A stretch of DNA of 64,000 nucleotides from contig NZ_FXAM01000001.1 of assembly GCF_900155475.1 (NCBI RefSeq), positions 297,501 through 361,500 on the forward strand, in the 5' to 3' direction. The position numbers were made by a program, and so were the translations under genes. Origin of the DNA: Methylomagnum ishizawai (GTDB taxonomy: Bacteria > Pseudomonadota > Gammaproteobacteria > Methylococcales > Methylococcaceae). Below the pieces are notes generated by a model. It was not told the origin of the DNA and ran no database searches. It worked only from the letters and a program-made list of their open reading frames with translations. Shown here piece after piece: positions 10,155 to 19,349 of the stretch. The first letter of the stretch is position 1. Every line of letters starts with the position of its first letter.

Positions 10155-10910
10155 TTGATCGATATCCTTTATCAAGATGATTGGCTGGTCGCGGTGCATA
10201 AACCGGCGGGACTCTTGGTGCATCGCTCCGCCATCGACCGCCACGAAACCCGCTACGCCTTGCAAATGACCCGCGATCTGTTGGGACGGCGGGTGTATCC
10301 GGTGCATCGCCTGGACAAACCCACCGCCGGAATTTTGCTATTCGCCCTGGATGTGGACATGGCCCGGCGACTGACCGGCGTGTTCGCCGCGGGTGGTGTC
10401 GAAAAGCTTTACACCGCCGTGGTGCGCGGCCATACCGCCGGGTGGGGCGTCATCGACTACGCCTTGGCCGAGGAGGCCGACCCCATGACCGATGCCTTGG
10501 CCCAACCCGACAAACCCGCCCAGCCCGCCCTCACCCATTACCGCCGCCTCGCCACCACCGAACTGCCGTTTCCGGTTGGGCGCTATGCCAGTTGCCGCTA
10601 TTCCTGGCTGGCGATCTCGCCCAAGACCGGCCGCAAGCACCAAATCCGCCGCCATATGAAACATATCTTCCATCCCGTGGTGGGCGACACCAGCCATGGC
10701 GATGGGCGGCATAACCAATTCTTCCGCGGCCATTTCGGTTGCCACCGGCTATTGTTGGCCGCGATCCGCCTACGTTTCGTCCATCCCGCCACCGGGGCTG
10801 GCTTGGCGCTCACCGCGCCGCTCGACCCGGAATTCCGCGCCATCCTGGCCGGACTGGGCTGGAACCCCGCGGCGCCCCTGGATTATCCCCTCCACCCCGA
10901 TGGCCCCTGA
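10155..10910 (+). CDS. truC: tRNA pseudouridine synthase, TruC-like
   Basis: This 251-aa RluA-family pseudouridine synthase has the catalytic Asp54 in HRLDKPTAGILLF, followed by KLYTAVVRG and the motif GRKHQIRRHMKHIFHPVVGD typical of TruC, which modifies U65 of some tRNAs. The protein begins IDILYQDDWLVAVHKPAGLLVH, the usual family N-terminus, reached from a TTG codon at 10155. No ATG or GTG lies between that point and the end of the preceding gene in this frame. The unusual start is the main uncertainty. Confidence 0.87.
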   Translation: MIDILYQDDWLVAVHKPAGLLVHRSAIDRHETRYALQMTRDLLGRRVYPVHRLDKPTAGILLFALDVDMARRLTGVFAAGGVEKLYTAVVRGHTAGWGVIDYALAEEADPMTDALAQPDKPAQPALTHYRRLATTELPFPVGRYASCRYSWLAISPKTGRKHQIRRHMKHIFHPVVGDTSHGDGRHNQFFRGHFGCHRLLLAAIRLRFVHPATGAGLALTAPLDPEFRAILAGLGWNPAAPLDYPLHPDGP

Positions 10911-10915
10911 TTCCC

Positions 10916-11758
10916 ATGTCACAACCGCCCAATACCCGCATCATGGCCTTGTACTGCGACTTCGAGAACGTCGCCCTCGGCGTCCGCGCCCTGAAATCCA
11001 AAGCCTTCGATATCCAGAAAGTGCTGGAACGCCTGCTGCTCAAGGGCAATATCGTCGTGAAAAAGGCGTATTGCGATTGGGAGCGTTACAAGGAATTCAA
11101 GGCCGCCATGCACGAGGCGGCGTTCGAGTTGATCGAAATCCCCCATGTACGGCAATCGGGCAAGAATTCCGCCGATATCCGCATGGTGGTGGACGCCCTG
11201 GACCTGTGTTACACCAAGGCCCATGTCGATACCTTTGTCATCATCAGCGGTGATTCGGACTTCTCGCCCCTGGTCAGCAAGTTGCGAGAAAACAACAAGT
11301 TGGTGATTGGCGTCGGGGTGAAGGAATCGACTTCCGACCTGTTGATCGCCAATTGCGACGAGTTCATCTATTACGACGATTTGGTGCGCGAGACCGAATC
11401 CAAGGAACAGCGCAAGGCCAAGCGCAAGCCCAAGGCCACGTCCGCTAAAGCGGCCAAGGCGCCCGCCGAACCCGTGGCCGAACCCGCCAAGCCGCCCGAC
11501 AAGCGGCAACAGGCCTTGGATTGGGTGGTGGAGACGGTGGAGGATTTATTCGAGGAGCGCGGCGACGAAGGCAAGGTCTGGGGTTCGATGGTTAAGCAAG
11601 CGCTCAAGCGGCGCAAACCCGGCTTCAACGAAACCTACCATGGCTTCCGCAGCTTCGCCGATTTGCTGGAAGAGGCGCAGGCCCGCAAGCTCCTGGCCTT
11701 GGAATTCGACGAGAAATCGGGGGGGTATATCGTGCAGGGTTTGGCGCGGGAAGATTGA
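10916..11758 (+). CDS. NYN-domain (LabA-like) protein with C-terminal OST-HTH/LOTUS domain
   Basis: This 280-aa protein begins with a PIN-like NYN fold. Acidic residues of the putative metal site are in YCDFENVALG (near 14-20), SADIRMVVDAL and ISGDSDFSPLVSKLRE. A lysine/alanine/proline-rich linker (about 160-195) leads to a winged-helix OST-HTH domain at about 200-280 (AWVVETVEDLF-like segment through SGGYIVQG). Such proteins are predicted RNA-binding ribonucleases or regulators, with function unknown in this organism. It starts 5 nt after the truC stop, so the pair is probably co-transcribed. Confidence 0.85.
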   Translation: MSQPPNTRIMALYCDFENVALGVRALKSKAFDIQKVLERLLLKGNIVVKKAYCDWERYKEFKAAMHEAAFELIEIPHVRQSGKNSADIRMVVDALDLCYTKAHVDTFVIISGDSDFSPLVSKLRENNKLVIGVGVKESTSDLLIANCDEFIYYDDLVRETESKEQRKAKRKPKATSAKAAKAPAEPVAEPAKPPDKRQQALDWVVETVEDLFEERGDEGKVWGSMVKQALKRRKPGFNETYHGFRSFADLLEEAQARKLLALEFDEKSGGYIVQGLARED

Positions 11759-11791
11759 GGGGAGCCGAACGGCTGGGTTTGATAGCGGCTA

Positions 11792-11822
11792 TTTTGTCTA
11801 AGTCAAGCAGGTTTAGACAAAA
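11792..11822. promoter_or_regulatory. 10-bp inverted repeat downstream of the NYN gene, upstream of PEP-CTERM gene
   Basis: TTTTGTCTAA at 11792-11801 and its exact reverse complement at 11813-11822 flank an 11-nt spacer. The arms are AT-rich and no U-tract follows on either strand in the right place, so it looks more like an operator than a terminator. The rest of 11759-12193 holds no convincing gene. Confidence 0.45.
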
Positions 11823-12093
11823 AATATGCGAACCAATCTGCGTTTCTCTCGATCCGGTAAGCCCGTGTGTCGGAATACTTTACGCAATCCGGGGGGAAAC
11901 CATGGGCCGATCCCGGCGTGGGCCGACCCCCCTCCGCCGGGTGGATTGGGAAAACCTTTTTTTTCATGGCCTTATCCTGATCCAAAGCGGCGGAGAAGAG
12001 ATGTCAAAAAGATTTACACGCTGGTTCCAGCGGCTGGGCTGAAAAAATAAATCTTTTATATTCAGTCATTTGAGTTATAGGCATGGAACATGC

Positions 12094-12168
12094 TTGATCG
12101 AAAGTATCGATAAGCCAAAAAGCGTTGATGTAAAAAAATCAAAACATCTTATCGTAAGGTTCGATCAA
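12094..12168. promoter_or_regulatory. Long imperfect inverted repeat just upstream of the first PEP-CTERM gene
   Basis: Arms 12094-12114 (TTGATCGAA...CGATAAG) and 12148-12168 (CTTATCG...TTCGATCAA) match at 16 of 21 positions, with identical outer 9 and inner 7 bases around a variable 5-base middle. A smaller GATGT/ACATC stem is nested in the 33-nt spacer. It ends 26 nt before the ATG, so it could be an operator or a 5'-leader hairpin. Confidence 0.5.
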
Positions 12169-12193
12169 CCTTAGTACATGGAGACCTCTCAGC

Positions 12194-12907
12194 ATGAACA
12201 TCAATTTAAAGGCGGTTGCCAGCGCCGCGGTTTTCGGTGTGGCAACCCTTGTGACCGCCCCGGCGCAAGCGCTTGGGATTACCGCTTCGCTTAGCAATAT
12301 CACCCTGACCCTCAACGGCTTTTCGGGCGGTACTTATCTCAACACGGCTACCACCTTGAGCTTCGCTGCCAACCTCCCTAACGTCGCCAATCCCACACAG
12401 GACGGCACCAAGGCCGTCGCGGGTTCCGATGGTATCGGCGATATGGCTCCGACCGGTCCGATGCCCATAACGGGCGGTGAAATTACCGGCGCTTTTGACT
12501 TCAATGGCAGCGCCGTTGGTACCAACGGCAATATTTGGGCGCTAGCGGTGGGGACTTTATCTTCACCGATACTGAATTTTCTGCAATTCAATCGAAGCGG
12601 GAGTGTATTCACTTTCGACCTGACGAGTATCAGTAGCATCGCCCGCAACCTTTTGGCGACCACTCCCACGGTCCAGGCGAACCTGAGCGTCGCGACCTAC
12701 GGCATTTTGCACGATTCCTCCCATACCCGGGCCGATACCTTCGCGGCGTTGACCTTTTCTTTCAGCCAAACGGGTAGCGCGTTGTCGGGTTCCGCCACAC
12801 TCAACTCGCCCGCGACCCCTCCCAGCCTGCCCGAACCCGCCACCCTGCTGCTGTTCGGTACCGGATTGGCGGGCATGGCCACCCGCGCCCGCCGCAAATC
12901 CATTTAA
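12194..12907 (+). CDS. PEP-CTERM sorted exported protein
   Basis: This 237-aa protein has an N-terminal signal peptide (about residues 1-27, ending near APAQA) and a C-terminal PEP-CTERM tract, PEPATLLLFGTGLAGM, followed by a basic tail RARRK. That tripartite signal targets proteins to an exosortase (EpsH/XrtA-type) for cleavage and surface attachment, usually with exopolysaccharide. The middle part, rich in Ser, Thr, Asn and Gly, is not recognised. A GGAGACC motif precedes the ATG. No exosortase gene is in the window. Confidence 0.85.
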   Translation: MNINLKAVASAAVFGVATLVTAPAQALGITASLSNITLTLNGFSGGTYLNTATTLSFAANLPNVANPTQDGTKAVAGSDGIGDMAPTGPMPITGGEITGAFDFNGSAVGTNGNIWALAVGTLSSPILNFLQFNRSGSVFTFDLTSISSIARNLLATTPTVQANLSVATYGILHDSSHTRADTFAALTFSFSQTGSALSGSATLNSPATPPSLPEPATLLLFGTGLAGMATRARRKSI

Positions 12908-12996
12908 GCGCCGCGCCCGTGGCGAAAAGGCAATTCAATCACAGACCATTGGGGGGCGGGCACAGGGGGAAAGAGGCTTGAATGTCAAGCCATTAT

Positions 12997-13015
12997 TTGT
13001 CCGAATTTTTGACAA
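12997..13015. promoter_or_regulatory. TTGTC-N9-GACAA dyad upstream of second PEP-CTERM gene
   Basis: Half-sites TTGTC (12997-13001) and GACAA (13011-13015) are exact reverse complements. The same half-sites with longer spacing occur in the repeat at 11792-11822 upstream of the first PEP-CTERM gene. No clear sigma-70 promoter is visible. The rest of 12908-13185 shows nothing else supportable. Confidence 0.35.
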
Positions 13016-13185
13016 TCGCCGGGGTTACAATGGGCGCTTGGTTCGCGGGGTTGTCTAGGCCGATGAAATATAACTATAAATTCTCGCAGGCATGGATGCT
13101 GCTAAAAACGGATAACTTTAATTAACGGCATCAGCAGCCTTTAAGGGTCTTTTTCGACCCTGCTTTGCAAGATGGAGCAAGCGAC

Positions 13186-13989
13186 ATGTTTAACCGAAAA
13201 CCAGCCTACTTGGCCCTGTTGGCCGCCTTGGCCGGCGCATCCACGGGCGCGGACGCCCTTATGGTGGATAACTTCAAAAACCCCAATCCCGCCAACGATA
13301 CTTTTTTAAACCAGCAGACGGATACATCGGCTTGGTCGACGGACGACAGCGCGAGCGGGGCTATCGGTGGCTATCGGGACCTGTATTTGAACCATCCTAG
13401 CGGGGGTTCCGATAGTACGTTCACCTGCCTTTCCGCCGGAGATTCCTCGGGCAATTGCGCGCCCTATATCGGGACTACCGGCTTGGTGGTTTACAACGAA
13501 GGCGCTGTCAACGCGACCGCGCAGGTCTTGTGGGATGGCACTAATAGCGCTCTCGAATCCGGCTCGACCACGCCCGCGATGGGCTTGACCGGCGCAAACC
13601 TCTCGGCTTCCGGGGCTCAAGGATTCTATCTGGATTTGAACTACCTCAGCGCGGGCGTGGACCTGACCATCACCGTGTGGTCGAATTCGGGCGCGGTATC
13701 GGCCAGCAGTACGCTGCATAATTTGCTGGATTGTCCCCTCAGCAGCCCTCTGTGCGGTTCCCTCTATAAGTTTTTCTCCTTCAGCAGTTTCACGGGCGGC
13801 GCGGTGGACTTCGCGGATGTTAACGCCATCGCCCTCAGCATCAGCGGTCCGCTCGGGTATTATCTCGAAGCCACCTCCCTGGAAACCCGTAGCGATCCGG
13901 GCGTCCCGGAACCCGCCACCCTGGCGCTCACCGGCCTGGGCCTCCTGGGCATGGGGTGGTCCCGCCGCCGCAGCAATGCCAGGCGATAG
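13186..13989 (+). CDS. PEP-CTERM sorted exported protein
   Basis: This 267-aa exported protein has a signal peptide (residues 1-23, ending near GADA) and a C-terminal PEPATLALTGLGLLGMGW segment followed by SRRRSNARR, the PEP-CTERM sorting signal. Two cysteine pairs (CLSAGDSSGNC and CPLSSPLC) could form disulfides. The start at 13186 has GGAG 8 nt upstream and is preferred over 13165. It shares only its sorting signal with the neighbouring PEP-CTERM protein. The function of the central beta-rich region is unknown. Confidence 0.85.
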   Translation: MFNRKPAYLALLAALAGASTGADALMVDNFKNPNPANDTFLNQQTDTSAWSTDDSASGAIGGYRDLYLNHPSGGSDSTFTCLSAGDSSGNCAPYIGTTGLVVYNEGAVNATAQVLWDGTNSALESGSTTPAMGLTGANLSASGAQGFYLDLNYLSAGVDLTITVWSNSGAVSASSTLHNLLDCPLSSPLCGSLYKFFSFSSFTGGAVDFADVNAIALSISGPLGYYLEATSLETRSDPGVPEPATLALTGLGLLGMGWSRRRSNARR

Positions 13990-14003
13990 GTCTCCGCCAA
14001 CAC

Positions 14004-14044
14004 GGGCCTAAAAAAACCGGGTCGCCCCCGGTTTTTTTAGGCCC
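14004..14044. terminator. Bidirectional terminator between PEP-CTERM gene and der
   Basis: A perfect 18-bp stem (left arm 14004-14021, right arm 14027-14044) closes on a 5-nt loop. It has A7 and T7 tracts, so it can terminate both converging transcripts. The der stop codon is 3 nt beyond. Confidence 0.92.
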
Positions 14045-14046
14045 CG

Positions 14047-15438
14047 CTATTTCTTCGCATGTTTTATCAGCCTGCGCCGCTTGCGGATTTGCCGTTCCGT
14101 GAGCGGGTTGCGCCTGCCCTGGTAGGGATTTTCCCCGCCCTTGAATTCCAGCCGGACCGGCGTGCCGTGCAGGTCCAGCGCTTCGCGGAAGGCGTTGCCG
14201 AGGTAGCGCTTGTAGCTGCCGGGGATTTCGTCGGTCTGGTTGCCGTGGATGACGATGGTGGGCGGGTTGCTGCCGCCTTGGTGGGCGTATTTCAGCTTGA
14301 TGCGGCGGCCGCGCACCAAGGGTGGCTGATGGGCGGCGACCACGTCCTGGAGCAAGCGGGTCAGCCGGGCGGTGGACATGTCCAGCATCGAGGCGGCATG
14401 CACGCCTTCCACGGCGTCGAACAAATTGCCGACCCCGGTGCCGTGCAGGGCCGAGATGAAATATTTCTCGGCGAAATCGACGAAGCCGAGCTTGAGGTCG
14501 ATCTGGCGGCGGATTTCTTCCTTGTGGTCGTGGGCCAGGCCGTCCCATTTGTTCAGGCCGACGATGAGCCCCCGGCCGATCTCCAGCACCATGCCCAACA
14601 GGGTCGCGTCCTGGTCGGTCACGCCCTCGCGGGCGTCGATGATATAGACCACCACATGGGCCTTCTCGATGGCCTGCATGGCCTTGATGACGCTGAACTT
14701 CTCGATGGTCTCGGCGATGCGGCCGCGGCGGCGGATGCCGGCGGTGTCGATCAGGGTGTAGGGCTTGCCCTGGCGCTCGAAGGGGATATAGACGCTGTCG
14801 CGGGTGGTGCCGGGCTGGTCGAACACGACCACGCGCTCCTCGCCCAGCATCCGGTTGACCAGGGTGGATTTGCCGACGTTGGGACGGCCCACCACGGCGA
14901 CATGGATGCCGGGGGCTGCGTCGGCGGAATCTCCCGGGTCTTCCGCCGGGAGCTTGTCCCGCACGGCGTCGAGCAGGTCGTCTATCCCCAGGGCGTGGGA
15001 GGCGGACAAGGGATGCGGCTCGCCCAGGCCCAGGGCGTGGAATTCGTGGGCGGCGAGGGTCTGGCCGGGCCGGTCGAGCTTGTTCACCGCCAGCAGCACC
15101 GGCTTGCCGATCCGCCTGAGATGGGCGGCGATGGCCTCGTCCCCGACGTTGAGGCCGTCGCGGCCATCGACCAGGAACAACACCAGGTCGGCTTCTTCCA
15201 ACGCGACCCGCACTTGGCGCATGGCCTGCTCGTCGATGCCGAGTTCGGTTTCGACGATGCCGCCGGTGTCGACCACGAAGAAATTCCGCTGCCCGCCACG
15301 CTTGACCCGGCCATATTGGCGGTCGCGGGTCAGGCCGGGGTAGTCCGCGACCAGGGCGTCGCGGGTTTGGGTCAGATAATTGAACAGGGTGGATTTTCCC
15401 ACATTGGGGCGGCCCACCAGGGCGACTACGGGTAACAT
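14047..15438 (-). CDS. der: Ribosome biogenesis GTPase Der (EngA)
   Basis: This 463-aa double-domain GTPase is needed for 50S subunit maturation. The first G domain shows GRPNVGKST near residue 8, DTGG, and NKLD. The second repeats GRPNVGKST near 185, then DTAGIRRRG and NKWD, followed by a KH-like C-terminal domain with a basic tail. The start [16 protein letters not shown] at 15438 is the family N-terminus. The longer frame above it overlaps bamB. The stop is 2 nt from bamB's reading region on the same strand, and der is the last gene of the hisS-yfgM-bamB-der series. Confidence 0.96.
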   Translation of the reverse strand: MLPVVALVGRPNVGKSTLFNYLTQTRDALVADYPGLTRDRQYGRVKRGGQRNFFVVDTGGIVETELGIDEQAMRQVRVALEEADLVLFLVDGRDGLNVGDEAIAAHLRRIGKPVLLAVNKLDRPGQTLAAHEFHALGLGEPHPLSASHALGIDDLLDAVRDKLPAEDPGDSADAAPGIHVAVVGRPNVGKSTLVNRMLGEERVVVFDQPGTTRDSVYIPFERQGKPYTLIDTAGIRRRGRIAETIEKFSVIKAMQAIEKAHVVVYIIDAREGVTDQDATLLGMVLEIGRGLIVGLNKWDGLAHDHKEEIRRQIDLKLGFVDFAEKYFISALHGTGVGNLFDAVEGVHAASMLDMSTARLTRLLQDVVAAHQPPLVRGRRIKLKYAHQGGSNPPTIVIHGNQTDEIPGSYKRYLGNAFREALDLHGTPVRLEFKGGENPYQGRRNPLTERQIRKRRRLIKHAKK

Positions 15439-15440
15439 GG

Positions 15441-16628
15441 CTACTCCAGCGCGACGGCGGCGAGCACACCGCCGGCGGTATATACGTAAATGATATCGTC
15501 GTAGACGACGGGCGCGGCGCGGATCGGTTGGTCGTCGTCCAGGCGCACCCGACCCAACAAGCCGCCGTCGTCCTGGGACAGGGCGTGCAGGTAGCCCTCG
15601 AAATCGCCCAGCACCAGATAATCCTTGACCAAGGCGGGGACGGTGAGGCGGCGCATGTGCAAATCGGTTTGTTTCCACAGGTCGTTGCCGCTGTGGATAT
15701 CCAGTTCCCAGACATCGCTATTGGCGTCGGTCAGGAACAGGCCGCGGCGGTCGCCGGCCAGGCCGTGGCTGGAATAGACCTGTTCCTGCCGCCACTCCAC
15801 ATCGCCACCGTGCAGATCGACCGCCGCCACGCCCGCCTGATAGCCGGTGACATAGGCGGTGCCGCCTTTGATATAGGCGTCGGCGTCCAACTCGACCAGG
15901 CGCTCGACCTCGGAACGGCCATGGGGGAGGGCGACCACGGCTTCCCAGGCCGGTTTGCCGTCGGTGATCCCGAGCGCGGCCAGTTTGCCGCCGCCGAAGC
16001 CGTCCAGCACCAGATCGCCCGCCAGGGTCGGCGAACCCAGGGAACGCACCGACAAGGGCGGGATGCTGCGTTCATAGGACCAGCGGGTGCCGCCGCTCGG
16101 TTCGTCCAGGCCGATGACCCGGCCATCGCTGGTGCGGACCACGATGGTGTGGTTTTCGACACGGGGCAGGGCCAGGATTTCGCTGGTCAAGGTGGTTTTC
16201 CAGGCCAGCGAGCCATCCAGCGCGTTCAGGGCCACCAATTCGCCGTTGCTGGTGCCGAACAAAAGCTTGTCGCCCGCCGCCACCGGACCCGAGGAAAACG
16301 CGAATTCGGTTTCCACCGACCAGAGCTTGTCGCCCTTGAGGCGGTTGTGGGCTTCGACCACGCCCTTGCGGTCGGCGGCGTAGACCCGCTCCTCGGTCAC
16401 AGCGGGCACCAGGTTCACCACTTGTTCGTCGTAGCCGTCGCCGACGGTGGCGTCCCACAGCACGGTGAGCTTGACCTTGGGTTCCAGGGGTTGCAATTCG
16501 TTGGGTGGGTCGGCGTTGTCGGTGCCCGAGATCAAGCCTTGCACCGATTCGGCCAAATCCTTGAACGCGCTGAATTCGGCGCAGCCCGACAATAGTCCCA
16601 AGCTCAGCAAAAGAAGGGTCAGGCGCAT
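15441..16628 (-). CDS. bamB: Outer membrane assembly lipoprotein BamB
   Basis: This 395-aa protein is a lipoprotein of the BAM complex that helps insert outer-membrane beta-barrels. The signal peptide ends in a lipobox (LLSGC, Cys16). The remainder is built of PQQ-like beta-propeller repeats, seen as recurring segments such as [16 protein letters not shown] and [15 protein letters not shown]. The ATG overlaps the TGA of yfgM (TGATG), so the genes are translationally coupled. Its position between yfgM and der is conserved in gammaproteobacteria. Confidence 0.94.
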   Translation of the reverse strand: MRLTLLLLSLGLLSGCAEFSAFKDLAESVQGLISGTDNADPPNELQPLEPKVKLTVLWDATVGDGYDEQVVNLVPAVTEERVYAADRKGVVEAHNRLKGDKLWSVETEFAFSSGPVAAGDKLLFGTSNGELVALNALDGSLAWKTTLTSEILALPRVENHTIVVRTSDGRVIGLDEPSGGTRWSYERSIPPLSVRSLGSPTLAGDLVLDGFGGGKLAALGITDGKPAWEAVVALPHGRSEVERLVELDADAYIKGGTAYVTGYQAGVAAVDLHGGDVEWRQEQVYSSHGLAGDRRGLFLTDANSDVWELDIHSGNDLWKQTDLHMRRLTVPALVKDYLVLGDFEGYLHALSQDDGGLLGRVRLDDDQPIRAAPVVYDDIIYVYTAGGVLAAVALE

Positions 16629-17260
16629 CAGTTCGCCGTGCCGGGCAGGTCGTTGAGTTTGAGTTCCAACAGGGGGGAGTTTTCGCCGAGTTCCTTGGCT
16701 TTCCCGTAGGCGAGGCGGGCATCCGCCGGACGTTTGGCGGCGGCGTAGAGATCGCCCTTGAGTTCCTCGTACAGCCCGGCCAGCTTGCCGGTTTGCTGTT
16801 CGGTGACCGGCTCGATCAGCTTCAAGGCCACGTCGGTTTCGCCGCCCGCCAGCAAGGCCCGGCCCAACCGCAGCCGGGCCAGGGCTTTGAGGTTGTCGTC
16901 ATGGCTCTTGGCCAATGCCTGTTCCAGGGCTTGTTTGGCCCCGGCCAGATCGCCTTTGTCGGCCTTGGCCTTGGCGAGGAAAAGACGGGCGTATTCGGCG
17001 TAGCTGGTCGAGCCATATTGCTCGATGAGGCGCTCGCTCAGCTTGAGGGCCGGGTCGGTTTGCCGGGCTTCCGAGGCTTTGAGCAATTGCTGGTAGAGGT
17101 TGCTGGCCTGTTCGACGGTGCCGCGGCGGTTGTTTTGCCACATGTTCCAAGCGCCCACCATGGCGAGTCCCAGCAGGACGCCGAGGAACGCCGATTGCTT
17201 GTTGGTTTTCCACCAGCGGTGTAGCGCTTCGAGGCGCTCTTCTTCGGATAAATCTTCCAT
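16628..17260 (-). CDS. yfgM: YfgM-like TPR membrane protein
   Basis: This 210-aa protein starts EEERLEALHRWWKTN, followed by one transmembrane segment (about residues 23-41, FLGVLLGLAMVGAWNMW) and periplasmic TPR-like helical repeats (about 55-205). In E. coli YfgM associates with the Sec-linked chaperone PpiD and BamB. It lies between hisS and bamB as in many gammaproteobacteria and overlaps bamB by one base. Confidence 0.9.
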   Translation of the reverse strand: MEDLSEEERLEALHRWWKTNKQSAFLGVLLGLAMVGAWNMWQNNRRGTVEQASNLYQQLLKASEARQTDPALKLSERLIEQYGSTSYAEYARLFLAKAKADKGDLAGAKQALEQALAKSHDDNLKALARLRLGRALLAGGETDVALKLIEPVTEQQTGKLAGLYEELKGDLYAAAKRPADARLAYGKAKELGENSPLLELKLNDLPGTAN

Positions 17261-17276
17261 TCCGGTCCCTTCGCCG

Positions 17277-18548
17277 TCAGATGAGTGTTTGTAGGAAAGA
17301 CACCAGTTCCGCCTGGGCCAGCGTGGTTTGCCCGGCGTCGGTGCGCAGGTGCTTGATGCCGATGGTCAGGTCACGGGCCTCGTCGTCGCCGAGGATCAAA
17401 GCCACCTGGGCACCGCTCTTGTCGGCTCGCTTGAACTGGCTTTTGAAGCCGCCGCCGCCGCGATGTTCTTGTAGGCGCAAACTCGGCAGGGCGTCGCGCA
17501 GGGATTCGGCCAGGGCCACGGCCTTGCGTTCGGCCAAGCCACCCACGCTGATGAGATAGGCGTGTGGCTGGGCCGCCGCCTCGAAGCGCTCGGGCTCGTC
17601 CAACAGGTCGATGAGCCGCTCCATGCCCAAGGCGAAACCCACCGCCGCCGAGCCTTTGCCGCCCAGTTGCTCGATCAGCCCGTCGTAGCGGCCCCCGGCG
17701 CAGACCGTGCCTTGGGCGCCTAGTTCCTGGGTGACCCACTCGAACACGGTGCGGCAGTAATAATCCAGCCCGCGCACCAACCGGGGATTGACCCCATAAG
17801 CGACACCGGCCTCATCCAGCCGTTCCAAGAGTCCTTGGAAATGGGCCTTGGATTCTTCGCCGAATTCCTCGGCCAGCACCGGAGCACCTTCGATGACTTC
17901 CCGCAACTCGGGATTCTTGCTGTCGAGGATGCGCAGGGGATTGGTTTCCAGCCGCCGCCGGCTGTCCTCGTCCAACTGTTCATAATGCGCCCGGAAGTAT
18001 TCGACCAGCTTGGCGCGGTAGGCCAGGCGCTCTTCCGCCGTGCCCAACGAATTGAGCTGCAATTCCAGCTTGTGGCCTAACCCGAGTTCGCGCCACAGCC
18101 TCCGGCACAGCAGGATCAGTTCCGCGTCGATATCGGGGCCGGGCATCCCGTAAGCCTCGACGCCGAGTTGATGGAATTGGCGGTAGCGGCCTTTCTGCGG
18201 GCGCTCATGACGGAACATCGGCCCGGCGTACCACAGCCGGTGGGCTTGGTTATGGATCAAACCATGTTCCAAACAGGCCCGCAGGCAACCCGCCGTGCCT
18301 TCCGGGCGCAGGGTCAGGGAATCGCCGTTGCGGTCCTCGAAGGTGTACATTTCCTTCTCGACGATATCGGTGACTTCGCCGATGGAACGCTTGAACAACT
18401 CGGTCTTTTCCACCAGCGGCATACGGATTTCGCGGTAGCCATAGGCCGCCATGACCCGGCGCAGCACCGCCTCGACATGGTGCCAGCGCGGCGTTTGGTC
18501 CGGGAGGATATCGTGCATCCCGCGGATCGCCTGGATGTTTTCAGCCAT
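17277..18548 (-). CDS. hisS: Histidyl-tRNA synthetase
   Basis: This 423-aa class II synthetase charges tRNA-His. Motif 1 lies near residues 35-50 and motif 2 is in [21 protein letters not shown] (near 108). The histidine-A signature [15 protein letters not shown] is near 255, and motif 3 ([15 protein letters not shown]) near 305-320. The C-terminal anticodon-binding domain spans about 330-423. In E. coli ispG and rodZ precede hisS. Here pilF does, so those two genes are missing from this position. Confidence 0.97.
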   Translation of the reverse strand: MAENIQAIRGMHDILPDQTPRWHHVEAVLRRVMAAYGYREIRMPLVEKTELFKRSIGEVTDIVEKEMYTFEDRNGDSLTLRPEGTAGCLRACLEHGLIHNQAHRLWYAGPMFRHERPQKGRYRQFHQLGVEAYGMPGPDIDAELILLCRRLWRELGLGHKLELQLNSLGTAEERLAYRAKLVEYFRAHYEQLDEDSRRRLETNPLRILDSKNPELREVIEGAPVLAEEFGEESKAHFQGLLERLDEAGVAYGVNPRLVRGLDYYCRTVFEWVTQELGAQGTVCAGGRYDGLIEQLGGKGSAAVGFALGMERLIDLLDEPERFEAAAQPHAYLISVGGLAERKAVALAESLRDALPSLRLQEHRGGGGFKSQFKRADKSGAQVALILGDDEARDLTIGIKHLRTDAGQTTLAQAELVSFLQTLI

Positions 18549-18602
18549 TGATACTCCTGATGAAGATTCGCCCCGGCGGTACGGGGCGGCGGATGCTCGG
18601 GG

Positions 18603-19349
18603 CTATTTGCCGCCGGGGAAGCGCTGCCTGAGCGTGGTGGCGTATTCCTGGGCGGCTTCCTCGTTGCCCAGCGCGGTTTCGATTTCGATGCCGAGCTTGA
18701 GCGCTTCGGGATTGGGGCCGGCGGCGGCGAAATAGCGTTCTAGGAAGGCCCGCGCCGACATGAGCTGGCGGTTCTCGCGGCTCAGTTTCGCCATTTCCAG
18801 CAAGCTGGGCGGGAAATTGGGTGCGGCGTCCAAAGCCTGCCGCAAATAGCCTTCGGCCTCGGTTTTCTTGCCCGTTTTGCGGGCGCAGATGCCGGCATTG
18901 GTCAGGACCACCCAGGGCTGGTCGTACAGCTTGTTGCCGATGATCTGGTTGAATTGCTCGAAAGCGTCCTGGGCCTTGCCGTGGTTGCACAGGAAGCGCC
19001 CGTAATTGTTGCGAGCCCCGTAATTATCGGGCTTGAGCGACAGCGCCTTCTTGAAACTGGCGTCGGCGTTGGGATAGTCGTCGATGCGTTCGTAGAGTAC
19101 GCCGATGGAGTTATACGCCTCGCTGTTGTCGTCGTCCAAGTCGATGGCCCGCTTCATATCCTGCAAGGCGATTTCGTAGCTGCCCGCTTCCATGTATTTC
19201 ACGCCTTTTTCGACATAAATCTTGGAAGCCTCTTGCGGGCTGTATTTGACGGGCGCGGGTTGCGGCAAGGTTTGGATGGTTTCTGGACTCGACGAACAGG
19301 CTCCGAGCAAGCTTGCGAAAACCCAGGCGGTCGAGCGGTGGACGTTCAT
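18603..19349 (-). CDS. pilF: Type IV pilus biogenesis lipoprotein PilF/PilW
   Basis: This 248-aa TPR lipoprotein acts as pilotin for the PilQ secretin. The signal peptide ends at a lipobox-like LLGAC (Cys18). TPR units follow from about residue 45 ([20 protein letters not shown], then [20 protein letters not shown]). The gene follows rlmN with a 4-nt overlap, as in the conserved rlmN-pilF arrangement. No other pilus gene lies in the window. Confidence 0.9.
   Translation of the reverse strand: MNVHRSTAWVFASLLGACSSSPETIQTLPQPAPVKYSPQEASKIYVEKGVKYMEAGSYEIALQDMKRAIDLDDDNSEAYNSIGVLYERIDDYPNADASFKKALSLKPDNYGARNNYGRFLCNHGKAQDAFEQFNQIIGNKLYDQPWVVLTNAGICARKTGKKTEAEGYLRQALDAAPNFPPSLLEMAKLSRENRQLMSARAFLERYFAAAGPNPEALKLGIEIETALGNEEAAQEYATTLRQRFPGGK

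Noticed and set aside
11755-12042. 95-codon frame after the NYN gene, and a 13-codon frame MSKRFTRWFQRLG at 12001
   Set aside because: No homology, no good promoter, and composition of the longer frame changes midway; the short one has a ribosome-binding site but is too short to support without expression data.
13032-13047. Sigma-54-like GGGCGC...TCGC upstream of the second PEP-CTERM gene
   Set aside because: GG-N10-GC spacing is present but only about 7 of 10 consensus bases match, which is common in GC-rich DNA.
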